Source: an uncultured Collinsella sp.
GTDB lineage: Bacteria; Actinomycetota; Coriobacteriia; Coriobacteriales; Coriobacteriaceae
NCBI GenBank assembly: GCA_958427975.1
Contig: CAUAEH010000001.1
Span: 31,875 to 95,874 of the forward strand
DNA: 64,000 nt
Direction of reading: 5' to 3'
In this document: piece by piece, positions 9,101 to 20,706 of the stretch
How the letters are laid out: each line of letters opens with the position of its first letter
Numbering within the stretch: the stretch's first letter is position 1
Position numbers and translations under genes: made by a program
Notes under the pieces: generated by a model
What the model saw: only the letters and a program-made list of their open reading frames with translations
Database searches by the model: none
Told to the model about the DNA's origin: nothing

Positions 9101-10519
9101 TGGCACCGGTCCTAGGGTAAACTGCTCGGTCCAATTGAGGTCGGTTCTTATCTGGAAGAGGGCCTTAATATTGCCGTATGCGGGGTCGTTGTTGTTACCC
9201 CAGGTTTTGCCCACCCAATCGTAGGCGAGCGAGCCGTACAGCTGTGTGGCGATATCCATCGTGAACAGCGGCGTGCAATGGTGGCGAAGGAGCTTGGTGT
9301 TTCTTGGATCGGTGCCCGAACCGGCACTCATCCTCTTGTACTGATTCCACTTCCCCTCCATCTCGTCGAGGTAGCGGTTTGCCTGCTTGGCGCCCGACTC
9401 GCGCGGCGATTTCTTCCAGTATTCCGGATCAGGGTTGCCCGAATCGTTCATATAGCTAGCTGGTTTGTACCCTCCGCCAAACAGCACGTATCCAGCAAAC
9501 GAGAAATCGAACAGAATGGGAAATGTGGGCATCCAGCACGTGAACTTATTGCCGCCGATACCGGGAAACGCCGCGGGGAAATCAAACGGAGTGATCTCTT
9601 GGTCCATGGTGGTGGGAATGATGGTGGTCGAGCCCGATTCCGCCTTTGCGGCCGGCGCGGTGACAACGGCCATAGGGGATGAGAGCGTGTAGGTTTTGCC
9701 CTGGTAGTCGAGCATAAAGCGCAGCTTGCACCCTTCCTCCAGAAGGCCCGAAGCTACATCGAGGAACGTGTCTTCAAGCGTGAACGTCGCCAGATTATCC
9801 GCGCCCGATGCGCTGGCCTTGATCTGGCCGATCTGCGTGACGGTTTCGGTTGAGCTGCCCGCAGCGGGCATCACTTTATTGATATGCAACGTTGCCTGCC
9901 CGCCCTGCGGCAGATGAGCCTGCACGGTAAAAGCGTGCGTGTCGGGCTGGTCGTTTGCTGCTTCGTCCGCTGGCATTGCCATAAACGTGGCGTCGGCGTA
10001 CTGGATGTCCCATTCGTCGAACGTGAGCTGTCGAAAATACGGCTCGCCATCGGAGAGCGGACGTGTGGGTGCGGTAATAGCGGTGCCGCCCTGGATACGC
10101 GCAAGGGGAATCTCGACATCGCGGTAGCCTGCCATGCTAATGGAGATGCCGCCGTTAAAGTCGTACGCGTCGAGAAGCGTTGCCTCGTCCACGTAGCCTT
10201 CTGAAAGAGGGGCGACCTCAAAGATGGCCGTGCCTTCGTCATCGGTCGTGGCGGTGAGCTGCTTGCCTGCGGCATAGCGCGATATGAGCGTGACCTGGGC
10301 ACCCGTGATGGGCGTATTCTTGTTGGCGACGTCGACCACGACCACACCAAACATGGTGCGCGAGAGCACCAAGACCTTGAAGGGATCATCTTCGTCGGCG
10401 TATGCCTCGGCGGGGGCGAACGGCAATATGAAGGCGTTTGCGCTTCCCGGCACGCGCGGCAACATAATGCTCGCCAGCGAGGACGCTCCGGCAACAAGTA
10501 ACGAACGGCGATCAAGCAT
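6152..10519 (-). CDS. Very large Tat-exported surface protein with LAGTG anchor-like C-terminus
   Basis: The chosen start gives 1455 residues. It begins MLDRRSLLVAGASSLASIML, a twin-arginine-type signal peptide ending near NAFILPFAPAEAYA. The reading frame stays open 44 codons upstream to a GTG, but those starts lack a good RBS. Residues about 55-150 look like an Ig-like carboxypeptidase-regulatory domain (FGVVVVDV...TDDEGTAIFEV). The long middle part has no motif I recognise and looks beta-rich. The C-terminus is a Gly/Ser-rich linker, then LAGTG, a hydrophobic helix and arginines, the pattern of a sortase substrate with an unusual LAxTG box. It lies downstream of a LuxR-type regulator on the same strand. 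The function is unknown; adhesion or polymer binding at the cell surface is inference. Confidence 0.75.
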   Translation of the reverse strand: MLDRRSLLVAGASSLASIMLPRVPGSANAFILPFAPAEAYADEDDPFKVLVLSRTMFGVVVVDVANKNTPITGAQVTLISRYAAGKQLTATTDDEGTAIFEVAPLSEGYVDEATLLDAYDFNGGISISMAGYRDVEIPLARIQGGTAITAPTRPLSDGEPYFRQLTFDEWDIQYADATFMAMPADEAANDQPDTHAFTVQAHLPQGGQATLHINKVMPAAGSSTETVTQIGQIKASASGADNLATFTLEDTFLDVASGLLEEGCKLRFMLDYQGKTYTLSSPMAVVTAPAAKAESGSTTIIPTTMDQEITPFDFPAAFPGIGGNKFTCWMPTFPILFDFSFAGYVLFGGGYKPASYMNDSGNPDPEYWKKSPRESGAKQANRYLDEMEGKWNQYKRMSAGSGTDPRNTKLLRHHCTPLFTMDIATQLYGSLAYDWVGKTWGNNNDPAYGNIKALFQIRTDLNWTEQFTLGPVPFFLNVNPWVLAKLALAVGTHTHGSGAAFFKNISLDYSNTSGSFTIQIGLAVTFGAGVAGVASSAVRGAASLTLFIGYEKADGHQLPRLRVGADVDVDVILQFVMFKWTTKAWSGSWPTLLDSWNMSVNNGDQYMLQRSELALGGDTPYTLDARFGTPSNIEAGGVPQFIASATIVTNAELLARAEVKATAVNAAPVVRDWDQAVTCIELEADAESDDAGQIEHFVHALIGNDENAAPMNEYTYIEQATNAVADPNANSAGVSEDERGGIKPSSDNVLFSGVLSEAHMKLAMIAGVECLFRIASVRYGDNGRSRLVVHTKANGTWSAPMPVDFPLGFGEGDVERDGIFDYDFDVVEYTDGRENQDAYVLLVSGERPDGDNTLFDTASTAGILSVVRLRISNDGVRVMSHTSWRSISRGRLQEDGHHCLQCPRITVGKTLVDGRLSGAYLHRRGTTAEKALGNEAEVALECFTLWSDDLGDSLTFRQVLRFPQAPSSIELGAPENINGKMVVPVAYETANGCGCASYAVIGQSIAGWGVMPPDATVPHAVPWPQHSGFLATVNEQLQHITWTRGASAFATQPVGAAGCGPASFSVSNNGRCVLYVENTDGKVGQTYDEEGNPVAVMGKHFRIFASTLAGDLLTEPFVMCELDHPVDQITTFLTSGSMLSALATHIVSAEKSEAELHGIEVPLVACATPTGAVATSGAVVPGAAGESFMVTVRNDGNTLLTAGTIDLYREGSSQPFSSASIGFGVNARMASIYDPELAEDASANDMAHVKYALETLGARFATHPLVADSGNAVLAPGCTAQFRMSFAIPESWSDEVGKRVTLYAKARNLVALDPVTLEEIRPGANSALGAVLHELHVPDAACERSEVQVGVYDSADTTGLHDAPMTADGGGGSSGGGTDKGGGSGGSSSSSGKDHGNNKRSGKAGALAGTGDVNAPLTAAAAALAAAGAGLVAYSARRTALEKDTANEVNSDKPH

Positions 10520-10675
10520 CTTTGGCTCCCATCCCGCAGGTATCGGTGGAAATAATCCAATTTTGCGAGAAGGCATCCTGTCACGGTAGTGCCGTCCGAG
10601 GGCCAAAATGTCCAATTTGAGCGAGCGAAACGCCGGGGCTCCGGGGCGCACGTGCCGCGCTAGGCAGTCTGGCTG

Positions 10676-11680
10676 CTAACGCAGCATATGCGCGACCAGC
10701 TCAGTGCGCGTGCCGATGCCAAGCTTTGCATACACGTTGGACAGTCGATTTTTAACGGTACCTGGCGACACACCCATATGACGAGCGATTTCGGCGTTGG
10801 TCCATCCGCGGCAGGCGAGCATGGCCATGGTGAACTCTGTGGTCGTCAGGTCGTCAGCCACGTCCTCGCCCGAATCGGGGTTGTGGATGCGCCGCCAGCC
10901 GTAGCTGAATCGATACGTAATCTCGATGATGCGTGCGAAATCGTCAGGGTATTGCGATTTTAGGCATGCCTCGATGAGTCCCTGCAAAAGGCCGTGGTGT
11001 TCGCCGATGAGCTCGATAAGGCCGTCGGGGCGCGCAATGTCCCAAGCAGCTCCGAAGTGCGTTTTTGCGGCGTCGATGTCCTTGAGGCTCATGCATGCCA
11101 TGGAAGCTGCCAGGTGCAGGAATAGTTCCGAGATGGGATAGCTTCCCTGTTTCATAATCAGGGCGTTTTCCGCCATGCCTAGGCTGCGGCCGTATTCGCT
11201 GCGCAGATACAAGGCGTGCGCCATCACGTAGCTGGCGAACAGGCGCAGGCCTTCGGGCAGATGCGCCGCAAGTGGATAAAACTCTTCGGCAGAATACGGG
11301 GAAGGCAAGTGCAACAGGACGCTCGCGGCCGAGGCGAACAGGATATGCGTGGCGTGGATGGCGGGCGATTCTTTGTCGGCTGGCGTATCGAGGATGCCCG
11401 CAAGGCACCGACGGGCGTCGGCGATACGGTTGAGCGACAGGCTGGCGTATCCGCAGATAAAGCATGCGGAATAGCGCAGTGCGGGGTCGGTGACGTCAAG
11501 ATAGGGGCGTGCTGTCTCGGCGGCGAGCGTAGCCTGTCCGCGAAAGTACAGCGCTTCTGCCGTGGCGATGGTGCGTGAATCGGGGTCGGAAATGCCTGCA
11601 ACCGCAGCGTTAATCTGCCCCGGCACAAAGGCAGTGCACATCAACGGCATGGGAACGCATGGGTAGCCATCGCAGTCCAT
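10676..11680 (-). CDS. LuxR-family transcriptional regulator with tetratricopeptide-like N-terminal part
   Basis: This is a 334-residue cytoplasmic regulator. The C-terminal 60 residues form a GerE/LuxR helix-turn-helix: LTTTEFTMAMLACRGWTNAE, then HMGVSPGTVKNRLSNVYAKL. The first 270 residues are helical and rich in alanine and leucine, like the TPR-type sensory parts of MalT-related regulators, but no P-loop is present. I start it at 11680 (MDCDGYPC), where GGGAG precedes the ATG. Longer in-frame starts would overlap the kinase gene upstream. It precedes the large Tat surface protein by about 156 bp on the same strand, so it is the likely regulator of that gene. Confidence 0.8.
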   Translation of the reverse strand: MDCDGYPCVPMPLMCTAFVPGQINAAVAGISDPDSRTIATAEALYFRGQATLAAETARPYLDVTDPALRYSACFICGYASLSLNRIADARRCLAGILDTPADKESPAIHATHILFASAASVLLHLPSPYSAEEFYPLAAHLPEGLRLFASYVMAHALYLRSEYGRSLGMAENALIMKQGSYPISELFLHLAASMACMSLKDIDAAKTHFGAAWDIARPDGLIELIGEHHGLLQGLIEACLKSQYPDDFARIIEITYRFSYGWRRIHNPDSGEDVADDLTTTEFTMAMLACRGWTNAEIARHMGVSPGTVKNRLSNVYAKLGIGTRTELVAHMLR

Positions 11681-11748
11681 CTTCCATCTCCCAACAGCTG
11701 GCAACAATAGCAGCAATTGTACTCCTGTTGCTCGGGACCCCTTTCGTT

Positions 11749-12900
11749 TTACTGCTCGGTTGACGCTGCGGATCGTTTTGGAAGGCTTACGAGCATGGTG
11801 GTCCCGTTCTCGGAACTTGTTTCGACCTCTACTGTGCCACCGTGAAGAGCTGCAATCTCCCAAACGAGCGCTAGTCCGAGTCCTGCGCCGCCGTATGCCC
11901 TGCTGCGGGATTTGTCTAGACGAAAGAACGGTTGGAAGATGCTCTCACGGTACTGCTTGGGTATTCCCGGGCCCTGGTCCTCGACTCGCAGGAACACGTG
12001 GCTGTCGTTGTCGCAGATGGAGACGGTAACGCTCGAGTCGGTGCGGCTATAGCGGATAGCGTTTTCGGCCAGGTTAAACACCAGCCGATAGAGGAGCGTG
12101 TCGCTCCCGATTACTAGAGCGTCTCCAGCACAATTGAGGGCTATGCCCCTTTTTTCGGCAAGTGGCGCAAGGTCGGTGAGGACCTCTTCGGACAAGGGGC
12201 CAAGCTCCACATCGTCCTCGCAAGGAACGCTGCGGAGCTCACTCATCTCGAGCAATACCTTGGCCATTCGAGACATGCGCTCGGTTTGTTCTTGTAGCAG
12301 GCCGAGTAGCTCGGCAGTTTCGGGTTGCAAACCGGAGTGCTCGGAGATGAATAGTTCAATCTGTGCTTGCATAAGGGCGAGCGGGGTGCGCAGCTCGTGT
12401 GCGGCGTTGCCGGTAAACTGACGCTGTGCAGAGAACCCTTCGCCAAGACGGGCGATCATGTCGTTGAAAGAGGCGCTGCATCGTTGTAGCTCGGTGGGCA
12501 CATCTTCACTGAGTCTGATTTCGCTTAGGTTGTCAGGCTGCACACGCTCAACCTGGGCTGCAAAAGCCCGTAGCGGTTTGAGCGCACGGCCGCTCACAAA
12601 GTATGCCAGCACGCCGTCAAGGAGTGTGACTCCAGCCGTGATGCACCAGGTTGTCGTGCCAAAAGACTCCTGTGCGTCGTTTACGACGATCGTGACCTTG
12701 TCATCGGGGGTCGCTTTCGTTGGGTCGAACGCCTGGGGCGAATCTTCGCCGGTTGCGTTAAAGGCCGAGATGTTGCTGCCGATGGCATCCATGTAGCGCA
12801 TGCCCGTATAGCCGACCAGGCAGTTCGTCAGCACGCACGCTGCGCACGTCAGCAGTGCCGTCATAATCGTTATGCGCCATTGCAGCGAAAGCCCTTTCAT
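11749..12900 (-). CDS. Membrane sensor histidine kinase
   Basis: This 383-aa kinase has TM1 at about 10-30, an extracytoplasmic loop of roughly 50 residues, TM2 at about 84-103, then HAMP. HisKA carries His168 in FTGNAAHELRTPLAL, and the HATPase domain shows NLAENAIRYS, EDQGPGIP and GGAGLGLALV. The start ATG overlaps the stop of the response regulator by 4 bp (12897-12900), so the two are translationally coupled. The stimulus is not evident. Divergent placement next to the CXXC/polyferredoxin/TlpA genes suggests those as targets, which is inference. Confidence 0.9.
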   Translation of the reverse strand: MKGLSLQWRITIMTALLTCAACVLTNCLVGYTGMRYMDAIGSNISAFNATGEDSPQAFDPTKATPDDKVTIVVNDAQESFGTTTWCITAGVTLLDGVLAYFVSGRALKPLRAFAAQVERVQPDNLSEIRLSEDVPTELQRCSASFNDMIARLGEGFSAQRQFTGNAAHELRTPLALMQAQIELFISEHSGLQPETAELLGLLQEQTERMSRMAKVLLEMSELRSVPCEDDVELGPLSEEVLTDLAPLAEKRGIALNCAGDALVIGSDTLLYRLVFNLAENAIRYSRTDSSVTVSICDNDSHVFLRVEDQGPGIPKQYRESIFQPFFRLDKSRSRAYGGAGLGLALVWEIAALHGGTVEVETSSENGTTMLVSLPKRSAASTEQ

Positions 12901-13571
12901 TCGCCATCCTCCATAACGTAGCCCTCTCCAATCCGATTGCGAATCGGGTCGTATCCCAAAGCGCTGCGTAGCTTTTTGCGGAGTGACGAGATGTGAACGC
13001 GGGTTGCGTTGCTAAAGCTGTTCACGCTGCTATCCCAAACGTGCTCGATAAGCTCCTCTTGACTTACCGGACGCCCCTGATTAAGCATCAGGTATTCCAA
13101 GATTCCCGTTTCCTTGCGTGTAAGAGATAAAGCCTCGCTGTCCACGGAAGCGATGCGCGCCTTGGTGTCAAAGCGGAGCTTTCCGCAGGTTAATACTATG
13201 TCGCTTTGTGCGAAGCGCCTGAGGGTAAGGCTGCGGATCCTTGCCGCAAGCTCGTCCAGATGGAACGGCTTGGTGAGGTAATCGTTGGCGCCGGCATCGA
13301 GTCCGGCGACTTTATCGGATACTCCGCCACGTGCGGACAGAATCAGTACCTTAGTCTCGCAGTCAGTTTTCCTAAGTTCCCTGAGTACGGTCATGCCGTC
13401 GATACGGGGAAGGTTGAGGTCGAGTACCACGAGGTCAAAGACTTCGACGTCCAGTAGGTCGAGCGCCTCCTGCCCGTCGTGACAGCAATCGACGCTGTAC
13501 GCCAAGTTTCGCAAGCTGCGCGCGATTGCGTCACACAGCGCCTGCTCGTCCTCGACGATCAAAATACGCAT
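12897..13571 (-). CDS. OmpR/PhoB-type response regulator
   Basis: This 224-aa regulator has a receiver domain (MRILIVEDE acidic pair, phospho-acceptor Asp51 in VVLDLNLPRIDG, Lys in TKPFHLDEL) followed by a winged-helix DNA-binding domain ending RNRIGEGYVMEDGE. The ATG at 13571 is preferred because GGAG lies 8 bp upstream; an in-frame ATG six codons earlier has no RBS. It is cognate to the overlapping histidine kinase. It is transcribed away from the redox cassette starting at 13662, with only 90 bp between, so the shared intergenic region may hold its binding sites. Confidence 0.9.
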   Translation of the reverse strand: MRILIVEDEQALCDAIARSLRNLAYSVDCCHDGQEALDLLDVEVFDLVVLDLNLPRIDGMTVLRELRKTDCETKVLILSARGGVSDKVAGLDAGANDYLTKPFHLDELAARIRSLTLRRFAQSDIVLTCGKLRFDTKARIASVDSEALSLTRKETGILEYLMLNQGRPVSQEELIEHVWDSSVNSFSNATRVHISSLRKKLRSALGYDPIRNRIGEGYVMEDGE

Positions 13572-13661
13572 AACAGTCTCCTTGCACATTCCAAATCGCG
13601 CTTAACACGGATTTTATAGTCGATATGGTCCAATGGTCGCGTAACGAAAGGAGTGGTTGGG

Positions 13662-13808
13662 TTGTTCAAAGCGGTAAAACCCGTGGTACAGGTCGCTTTG
13701 TTGATCGTCGGAATTACCATGGTGTGCTTTGGTGTTATGCGTGGCGAGGCGGATGCCGTGCTGGCCAAAGCGATTAGGCTGTGCTTGGAGTGTATCGGAA
13801 TTGGATAA
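13662..13808 (+). CDS. CD1871A-type small membrane protein with C-terminal CXXC
   Basis: This is a 48-residue gene starting at TTG (13662) behind AAGGAG. It has one hydrophobic helix (VAQ..LLIVGITMVCFGVM), then RGEADAVLAKAIRLC and the ending CLECIGIG, which places CXXC at the very C-terminus. I recognise this as the short CXXC-containing family named after C. difficile CD1871A. The stop overlaps the start of the next gene by 8 bp. CXXC beside a membrane polyferredoxin and a thioredoxin-like lipoprotein suggests thiol-disulfide electron transfer at the membrane. That role is inferred. Confidence 0.8.
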   Translation: MFKAVKPVVQVALLIVGITMVCFGVMRGEADAVLAKAIRLCLECIGIG

Positions 13809-14703
13809 AAGAGAAAACACTGCGTCGCATGTTTTGGCCCGATTTCGCGGATTCATTCAGGCGGCGGCAACACTTATTACCAACATTCACCTTCCAAACT
13901 TTGCCAAAGGCGGCATCTATCAGGGCGCGGGAAAAACAGTCTGCGTACCTGGACTTAATTGCTATTCGTGCCCCGCGGCATCTGGTGCGTGCCCCATCGG
14001 GTCGTTCCAGTCGGTGGTAGGTTCATCCAAGTTTAACTTTTCTTACTATGTTACTGGTACGCTCATTTTGCTCGGCGTGCTGTTGGGACGCTTTGTATGC
14101 GGGTTTTTGTGCCCGTTTGGCTGGCTGCAGGAACTGCTTCACAAGATTCCCGGCAAAAAGTTCTCCACGAAAAAGCTTAAGCCGCTTACGTACATCAAGT
14201 ACGTCGTGCTGCTGTTTGCCGTGGTGCTGCTGCCCGTCTTGGTGGTTAACGACGTGGGCATGGGCGACCCATTCTTTTGCAAATACGTCTGTCCGCAGGG
14301 CGTGCTCGAGGGCGCCGTTCCTCTGGCCATTGCCAATGCCGGCATTCGATCTGCGTTGGGACATCTCTTTACCTGGAAACTTGCCGTTCTCATTGCCGTG
14401 GTAGTGCTGAGCGTTTTGGTCTACCGCCCCTTCTGCAAATGGATTTGTCCACTCGGCGCATTCTATGCGCTCATGAATAAGGTGTCCCTACTGGGGATTC
14501 GGGTTGACGCGTGCAAATGTGTCTCGTGCGGCAAGTGCTCAAAGGTTTGTCAGATGGACGTTGATGTGGTCCGCGCGCCCAATCATGCCGAATGTATCCG
14601 GTGCGGAAAGTGCATCGGGGCCTGTCCTGTCGATGCCATCAGCTATCGCTATGGCCTGGATGTGTCGGCGGAAAAGCTTCCCTTGACCGCCGATAAAAAG
14701 TAA
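13801..14703 (+). CDS. NapH/CcoG-like membrane polyferredoxin
   Basis: This is a 300-aa integral membrane iron-sulfur protein. I place the start at TTG 13801, overlapping the CXXC gene; an RBS-like GGAG precedes it. Hydrophobic spans alternate with paired cysteine motifs typical of the NapH/FixG family: CGFLCPFG, CKYVCPQG and CKWICPLG. Two [4Fe-4S] sites follow, CKCVSCGKCSKVC and CIRCGKCIGAC with CP. An extra Cys-rich stretch near the N-terminus, CVPGLNCYSCP..ACPIG, is also visible. The family moves electrons across or along the membrane. Here it is flanked by thiol proteins, so it may feed electrons to an extracytoplasmic thioredoxin. The fold is certain; the partner is inferred. Confidence 0.88.
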   Translation: MDKRENTASHVLARFRGFIQAAATLITNIHLPNFAKGGIYQGAGKTVCVPGLNCYSCPAASGACPIGSFQSVVGSSKFNFSYYVTGTLILLGVLLGRFVCGFLCPFGWLQELLHKIPGKKFSTKKLKPLTYIKYVVLLFAVVLLPVLVVNDVGMGDPFFCKYVCPQGVLEGAVPLAIANAGIRSALGHLFTWKLAVLIAVVVLSVLVYRPFCKWICPLGAFYALMNKVSLLGIRVDACKCVSCGKCSKVCQMDVDVVRAPNHAECIRCGKCIGACPVDAISYRYGLDVSAEKLPLTADKK

Positions 14704-14732
14704 ACAAGCTTCGACAAAACGGAGGAATGACC

Positions 14733-15722
14733 ATGAAGCTTTCTAAGATTGCGGCCCTGTTTATGGTGCCGGTATTGGCCTTGTGCCTTGTGGCATGTTC
14801 GGCGCCCGGTGGCAATGCGAGCGAATCTGCGAGCTCCGATCCTAAGATCGCAGAACTCACTGCGCAGAAGCCGGCCAATGCCGACGAGGCCGCCGAGCTG
14901 TATGCGAAGCTCATGCAGAAGGAGAACGAGATCTTTTCGAGTGATAACGCGCTGTGGGAAAAGGTATTCAATGCGGCAAATAAAGACTCGGCAATGATTG
15001 AGGACGGCAGCAATTACGGCGATTTTCTGCTCGAGACCATCGACGGCGCCAAGGATGAGTTCACGGCGGATGAGCTTAAGACACTCAAGGCCGGTGCACA
15101 GCAGATCAAGGAGATCGAGGACAAGCTCGAGAGCCTGGAGAAGGAGTTCCCCGGCTGTGGAAGCACGTCGAGTGCAGGCGAGAGCGTCGACGCTTCGGCC
15201 GCTGGCATGACGGCTGGTGCCAATGCTTCGAGCGAGGCGACGAAGTTCCCCAGCTTTACGGGCAAGGACCTGGACGGCAACGACGTGAGCAGCGACGAGC
15301 TGTTCTCTAAGAACAAGGTCACCGTCATGAACTTCTGGTTCACCACTTGCAAGCCGTGCGTGGGTGAGTTGGGCGACCTTGAGGACCTGAATCAGGAGCT
15401 TGCCAAGAAGGGCGGCCAGGTCGTGGGCGTCAATTCCTTTACGCTCGATGGCAACAAGGGCGAGATTGCAGATGCCAAGGACGTGCTGAGCAAGAAGGGC
15501 GTGACGTATAAGAACATCTGGTTCAAGTCGGATAGCGAGGCCGGTAAGTTTACGTCAAATTTGTTCTCGTTCCCGACAACGTATGTCATCGATCAGAATG
15601 GCAACATCGTAGGGGATCCAATCGTGGGAGCCATCAGCTCCGCCGAGCAGCGCGCAGCACTCGACAAACTTATCGACCAGGCGATTGCAAATAGCGAGCA
15701 GCAAAAAACGCCTAAAGCATAG
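14733..15722 (+). CDS. TlpA/ResA-like thioredoxin lipoprotein
   Basis: This is a 329-aa exported lipoprotein. The signal peptide ends in the lipobox LVAC with Cys22. A helical, charged spacer of about 140 residues follows. The thioredoxin fold starts near residue 170, with active site CKPC at 206-209 (NFWFTTCKPC) and a cis-Pro region in FSFPTTYVID. The second of two ATGs is chosen, since GGAGG then lies 7 bp upstream. The gene follows the polyferredoxin by 29 bp. It is likely the extracytoplasmic acceptor or donor of the redox cassette. The long N-terminal helical spacer is larger than in usual ResA proteins. Confidence 0.87.
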   Translation: MKLSKIAALFMVPVLALCLVACSAPGGNASESASSDPKIAELTAQKPANADEAAELYAKLMQKENEIFSSDNALWEKVFNAANKDSAMIEDGSNYGDFLLETIDGAKDEFTADELKTLKAGAQQIKEIEDKLESLEKEFPGCGSTSSAGESVDASAAGMTAGANASSEATKFPSFTGKDLDGNDVSSDELFSKNKVTVMNFWFTTCKPCVGELGDLEDLNQELAKKGGQVVGVNSFTLDGNKGEIADAKDVLSKKGVTYKNIWFKSDSEAGKFTSNLFSFPTTYVIDQNGNIVGDPIVGAISSAEQRAALDKLIDQAIANSEQQKTPKA

Positions 15723-15783
15723 CGAGGATCGTGCGCCGCTGTGCGAAGTAGTCCGCTACCTTTCAAGATAAGCTCCACCATAT

Positions 15784-15811
15784 AGAGGTCCCGCTCGGGA
15801 CCTCTTCTTTT
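15784..15811 (+). terminator. Intrinsic terminator of the redox cassette
   Basis: AGAGGTCCC (15784-15792) and GGGACCTCT (15797-15805) close a GCTC tetraloop, followed by TCTTTT. It lies 60 bp after the TlpA-like stop. Confidence 0.85.
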
Positions 15812-15958
15812 GGGTGCCATCCCGTTCGTTTTTTGGCGCCGTTCGTTACATTCCTCACTGGCTCCGGCAAAAAATGGGGATAGAGTAGGACAAACGCGTC
15901 GAATACGAACGGCGGGGGAGAGCGGGCGAATGTGCCTGCGCAGCAGAGGTTGCCGTCC

Positions 15959-19211
<3,253 letters not shown>

Positions 19212-19213
<2 letters not shown>

Positions 19214-19244
19214 TGTGACAAAGGGACAGTCCTTTTGTCACATT
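19212..19244. repeat. Intergenic palindrome, TGTGACAAAGG class, copy 1
   Basis: AATGTGACAAAGG (19212-19224) mirrors CCTTTTGTCACATT (19231-19244) around a short centre. It overlaps the stop codon of the ABC gene and can fold as a terminator-like hairpin. The same arms recur at 25399-25431 and 25712-25736. Confidence 0.75.
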
Positions 19245-19340
19245 GAGACCCTTGCGAAAACGGGGTCTAATTACCGTTCGGCAGGTTAAGAACTCCCTCT
19301 CCCCGCTTAATGCTTGACGAAGAGTCCTCTGGTTTATATA

Positions 19341-19352
19341 CCTATCGGTAGG
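19341..19352. promoter_or_regulatory. Putative TetR operator upstream of first OFA carrier
   Basis: CCTATCGGTAGG, set in a TATA-rich context, lies 37 bp before the carrier start. It shares CGGTAGG(C/T)AT with a site upstream of the deiminase gene (21515-21528), which suggests control by the TetR protein encoded between them. Confidence 0.5.
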
Positions 19353-19388
19353 CATATAGGATGTATTGCCGATAGAAATGGAGCAACC

Positions 19389-20669
19389 ATGACTCTTACC
19401 ACACCAGCCAAAAAAGATTGTCTCCGTGAAAGCGGCGCATTTGCTTGGGTCGTCGTTATTGCGCTCGGCTTAATGTCCGCCGGAACAACTGGCACATATA
19501 GCATTATTGCCGGCTCATTCGTTGCTCCAGTATGTGAAGATCTGGGCTTTGACTACACTTCTTTTTCTTTCTATTTCACCGCGATTCTTCTTGGCCTTGC
19601 GCTTGGGCTTCCGCTTTTGAGTCGCTTCATTCCAAAAGTAATCGGCAAACCATGGCATATTTGCATTGAACTCGTCCTTATTGCCGCCGGCGCCGCAATG
19701 GCGTTCTACACCGAGGTCTGGATGTTCACCGTCTCCGCCGCAGTGATCGGCATCTGCTTTTCGTTTACAACGGGCGTCTGCATGTCCGATGTCATTGACC
19801 AATGGTTCAGCAAATCGTCCGGTCTCGCCATCGGCCTCGCTTGGGGCGTTAATTCTCTCTGCACGCTGTTATTGAGTCCTGTCATTACACTGGTCATCGA
19901 GCAGCAAGGCTGGCGTACGGGATACATCGTGCTTGCGGCCGTTTCTGCAGCTATGATTTTGCCTGCAAGAGCATTTATCATTCGCCTTAACCCCTCTGAT
20001 CGCAATATGCTTCCGTACGGAGAGACCGCCTCCGAAACCCATGAGAGCTGCAGCGCCGATGAGCAGGAAGATGTCCTTTCGGGCATGGCACTCCGCGATG
20101 CCGCGAAAACGCCGTCTTTTATTCTCTGTGTCCTCTTGCTTTGCGTGGCGCAGCTCACCTGCTGCATGAACCAGCTGTTTCCAACCTATGCAAGCGAGGT
20201 CGGTTTCAATCCTATCGTAGGAAGCTTAATGGTCTCGGCAGCTTCACTCTCCGATATCTTCCTAAATCCCTTCGTGGGCAAAACATGCGACAAGCTTGGC
20301 GCTATTAAAGCAACGGTCGCATGGACAGGTGTCAGCATTCTTTCATTCCTGCTTCTTATCATTGGCGGAAGCAATGAGACCGTTTCCATCATTGCAGCTG
20401 GTGTAAACGATGTCATGTTCGCCATCGTTGGAACCGCAATGCCGATGCTTCTCCTCTCGCTCTTTGGATCACGCGATTTTGGAAGGATCTATTCGATCGT
20501 TTGCTCAGCGGGCTATGTCGTCGGTGCTTTTGGAATGCCGGTCATGATGAAGATTTACGGCATGGCAGGGTCATTCCAGGGAGTATTTATCTTCTGCATT
20601 GCCTGCAACCTTATGATTGCTGCGTTTGCTATCGTTTCCGGCTTTCTCAATAAGGCTGCTGAAAAGTAA
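19389..20669 (+). CDS. OFA-family major facilitator carrier (copy 1)
   Basis: This is a 426-aa carrier with twelve hydrophobic spans and the oxalate/formate-antiporter style N-terminus (ALGLMSAGTTGTYSIIAGSF). The start at 19389 has GGAG 7 bp upstream. It closely resembles the carrier at 24049, sharing long identical stretches such as AFYTEVWMF, MSDVIDQWF and QLTCCMNQLFPTYASEVGF. Its codons are visibly more A/T-rich than the paralogue's, which may mean a different history. It lies upstream of, and in the same locus as, the deiminase and transcarbamylase. Uptake of the amine or guanidino substrate, or exchange with product, is the likely role. OFA members carry small carboxylates, so the substrate is open. 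Confidence 0.85.
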   Translation: MTLTTPAKKDCLRESGAFAWVVVIALGLMSAGTTGTYSIIAGSFVAPVCEDLGFDYTSFSFYFTAILLGLALGLPLLSRFIPKVIGKPWHICIELVLIAAGAAMAFYTEVWMFTVSAAVIGICFSFTTGVCMSDVIDQWFSKSSGLAIGLAWGVNSLCTLLLSPVITLVIEQQGWRTGYIVLAAVSAAMILPARAFIIRLNPSDRNMLPYGETASETHESCSADEQEDVLSGMALRDAAKTPSFILCVLLLCVAQLTCCMNQLFPTYASEVGFNPIVGSLMVSAASLSDIFLNPFVGKTCDKLGAIKATVAWTGVSILSFLLLIIGGSNETVSIIAAGVNDVMFAIVGTAMPMLLLSLFGSRDFGRIYSIVCSAGYVVGAFGMPVMMKIYGMAGSFQGVFIFCIACNLMIAAFAIVSGFLNKAAEK

Positions 20670-20706
20670 TAAGCGCCGATTTGCATCGGCATAGATTGCC
20701 ATGCAA

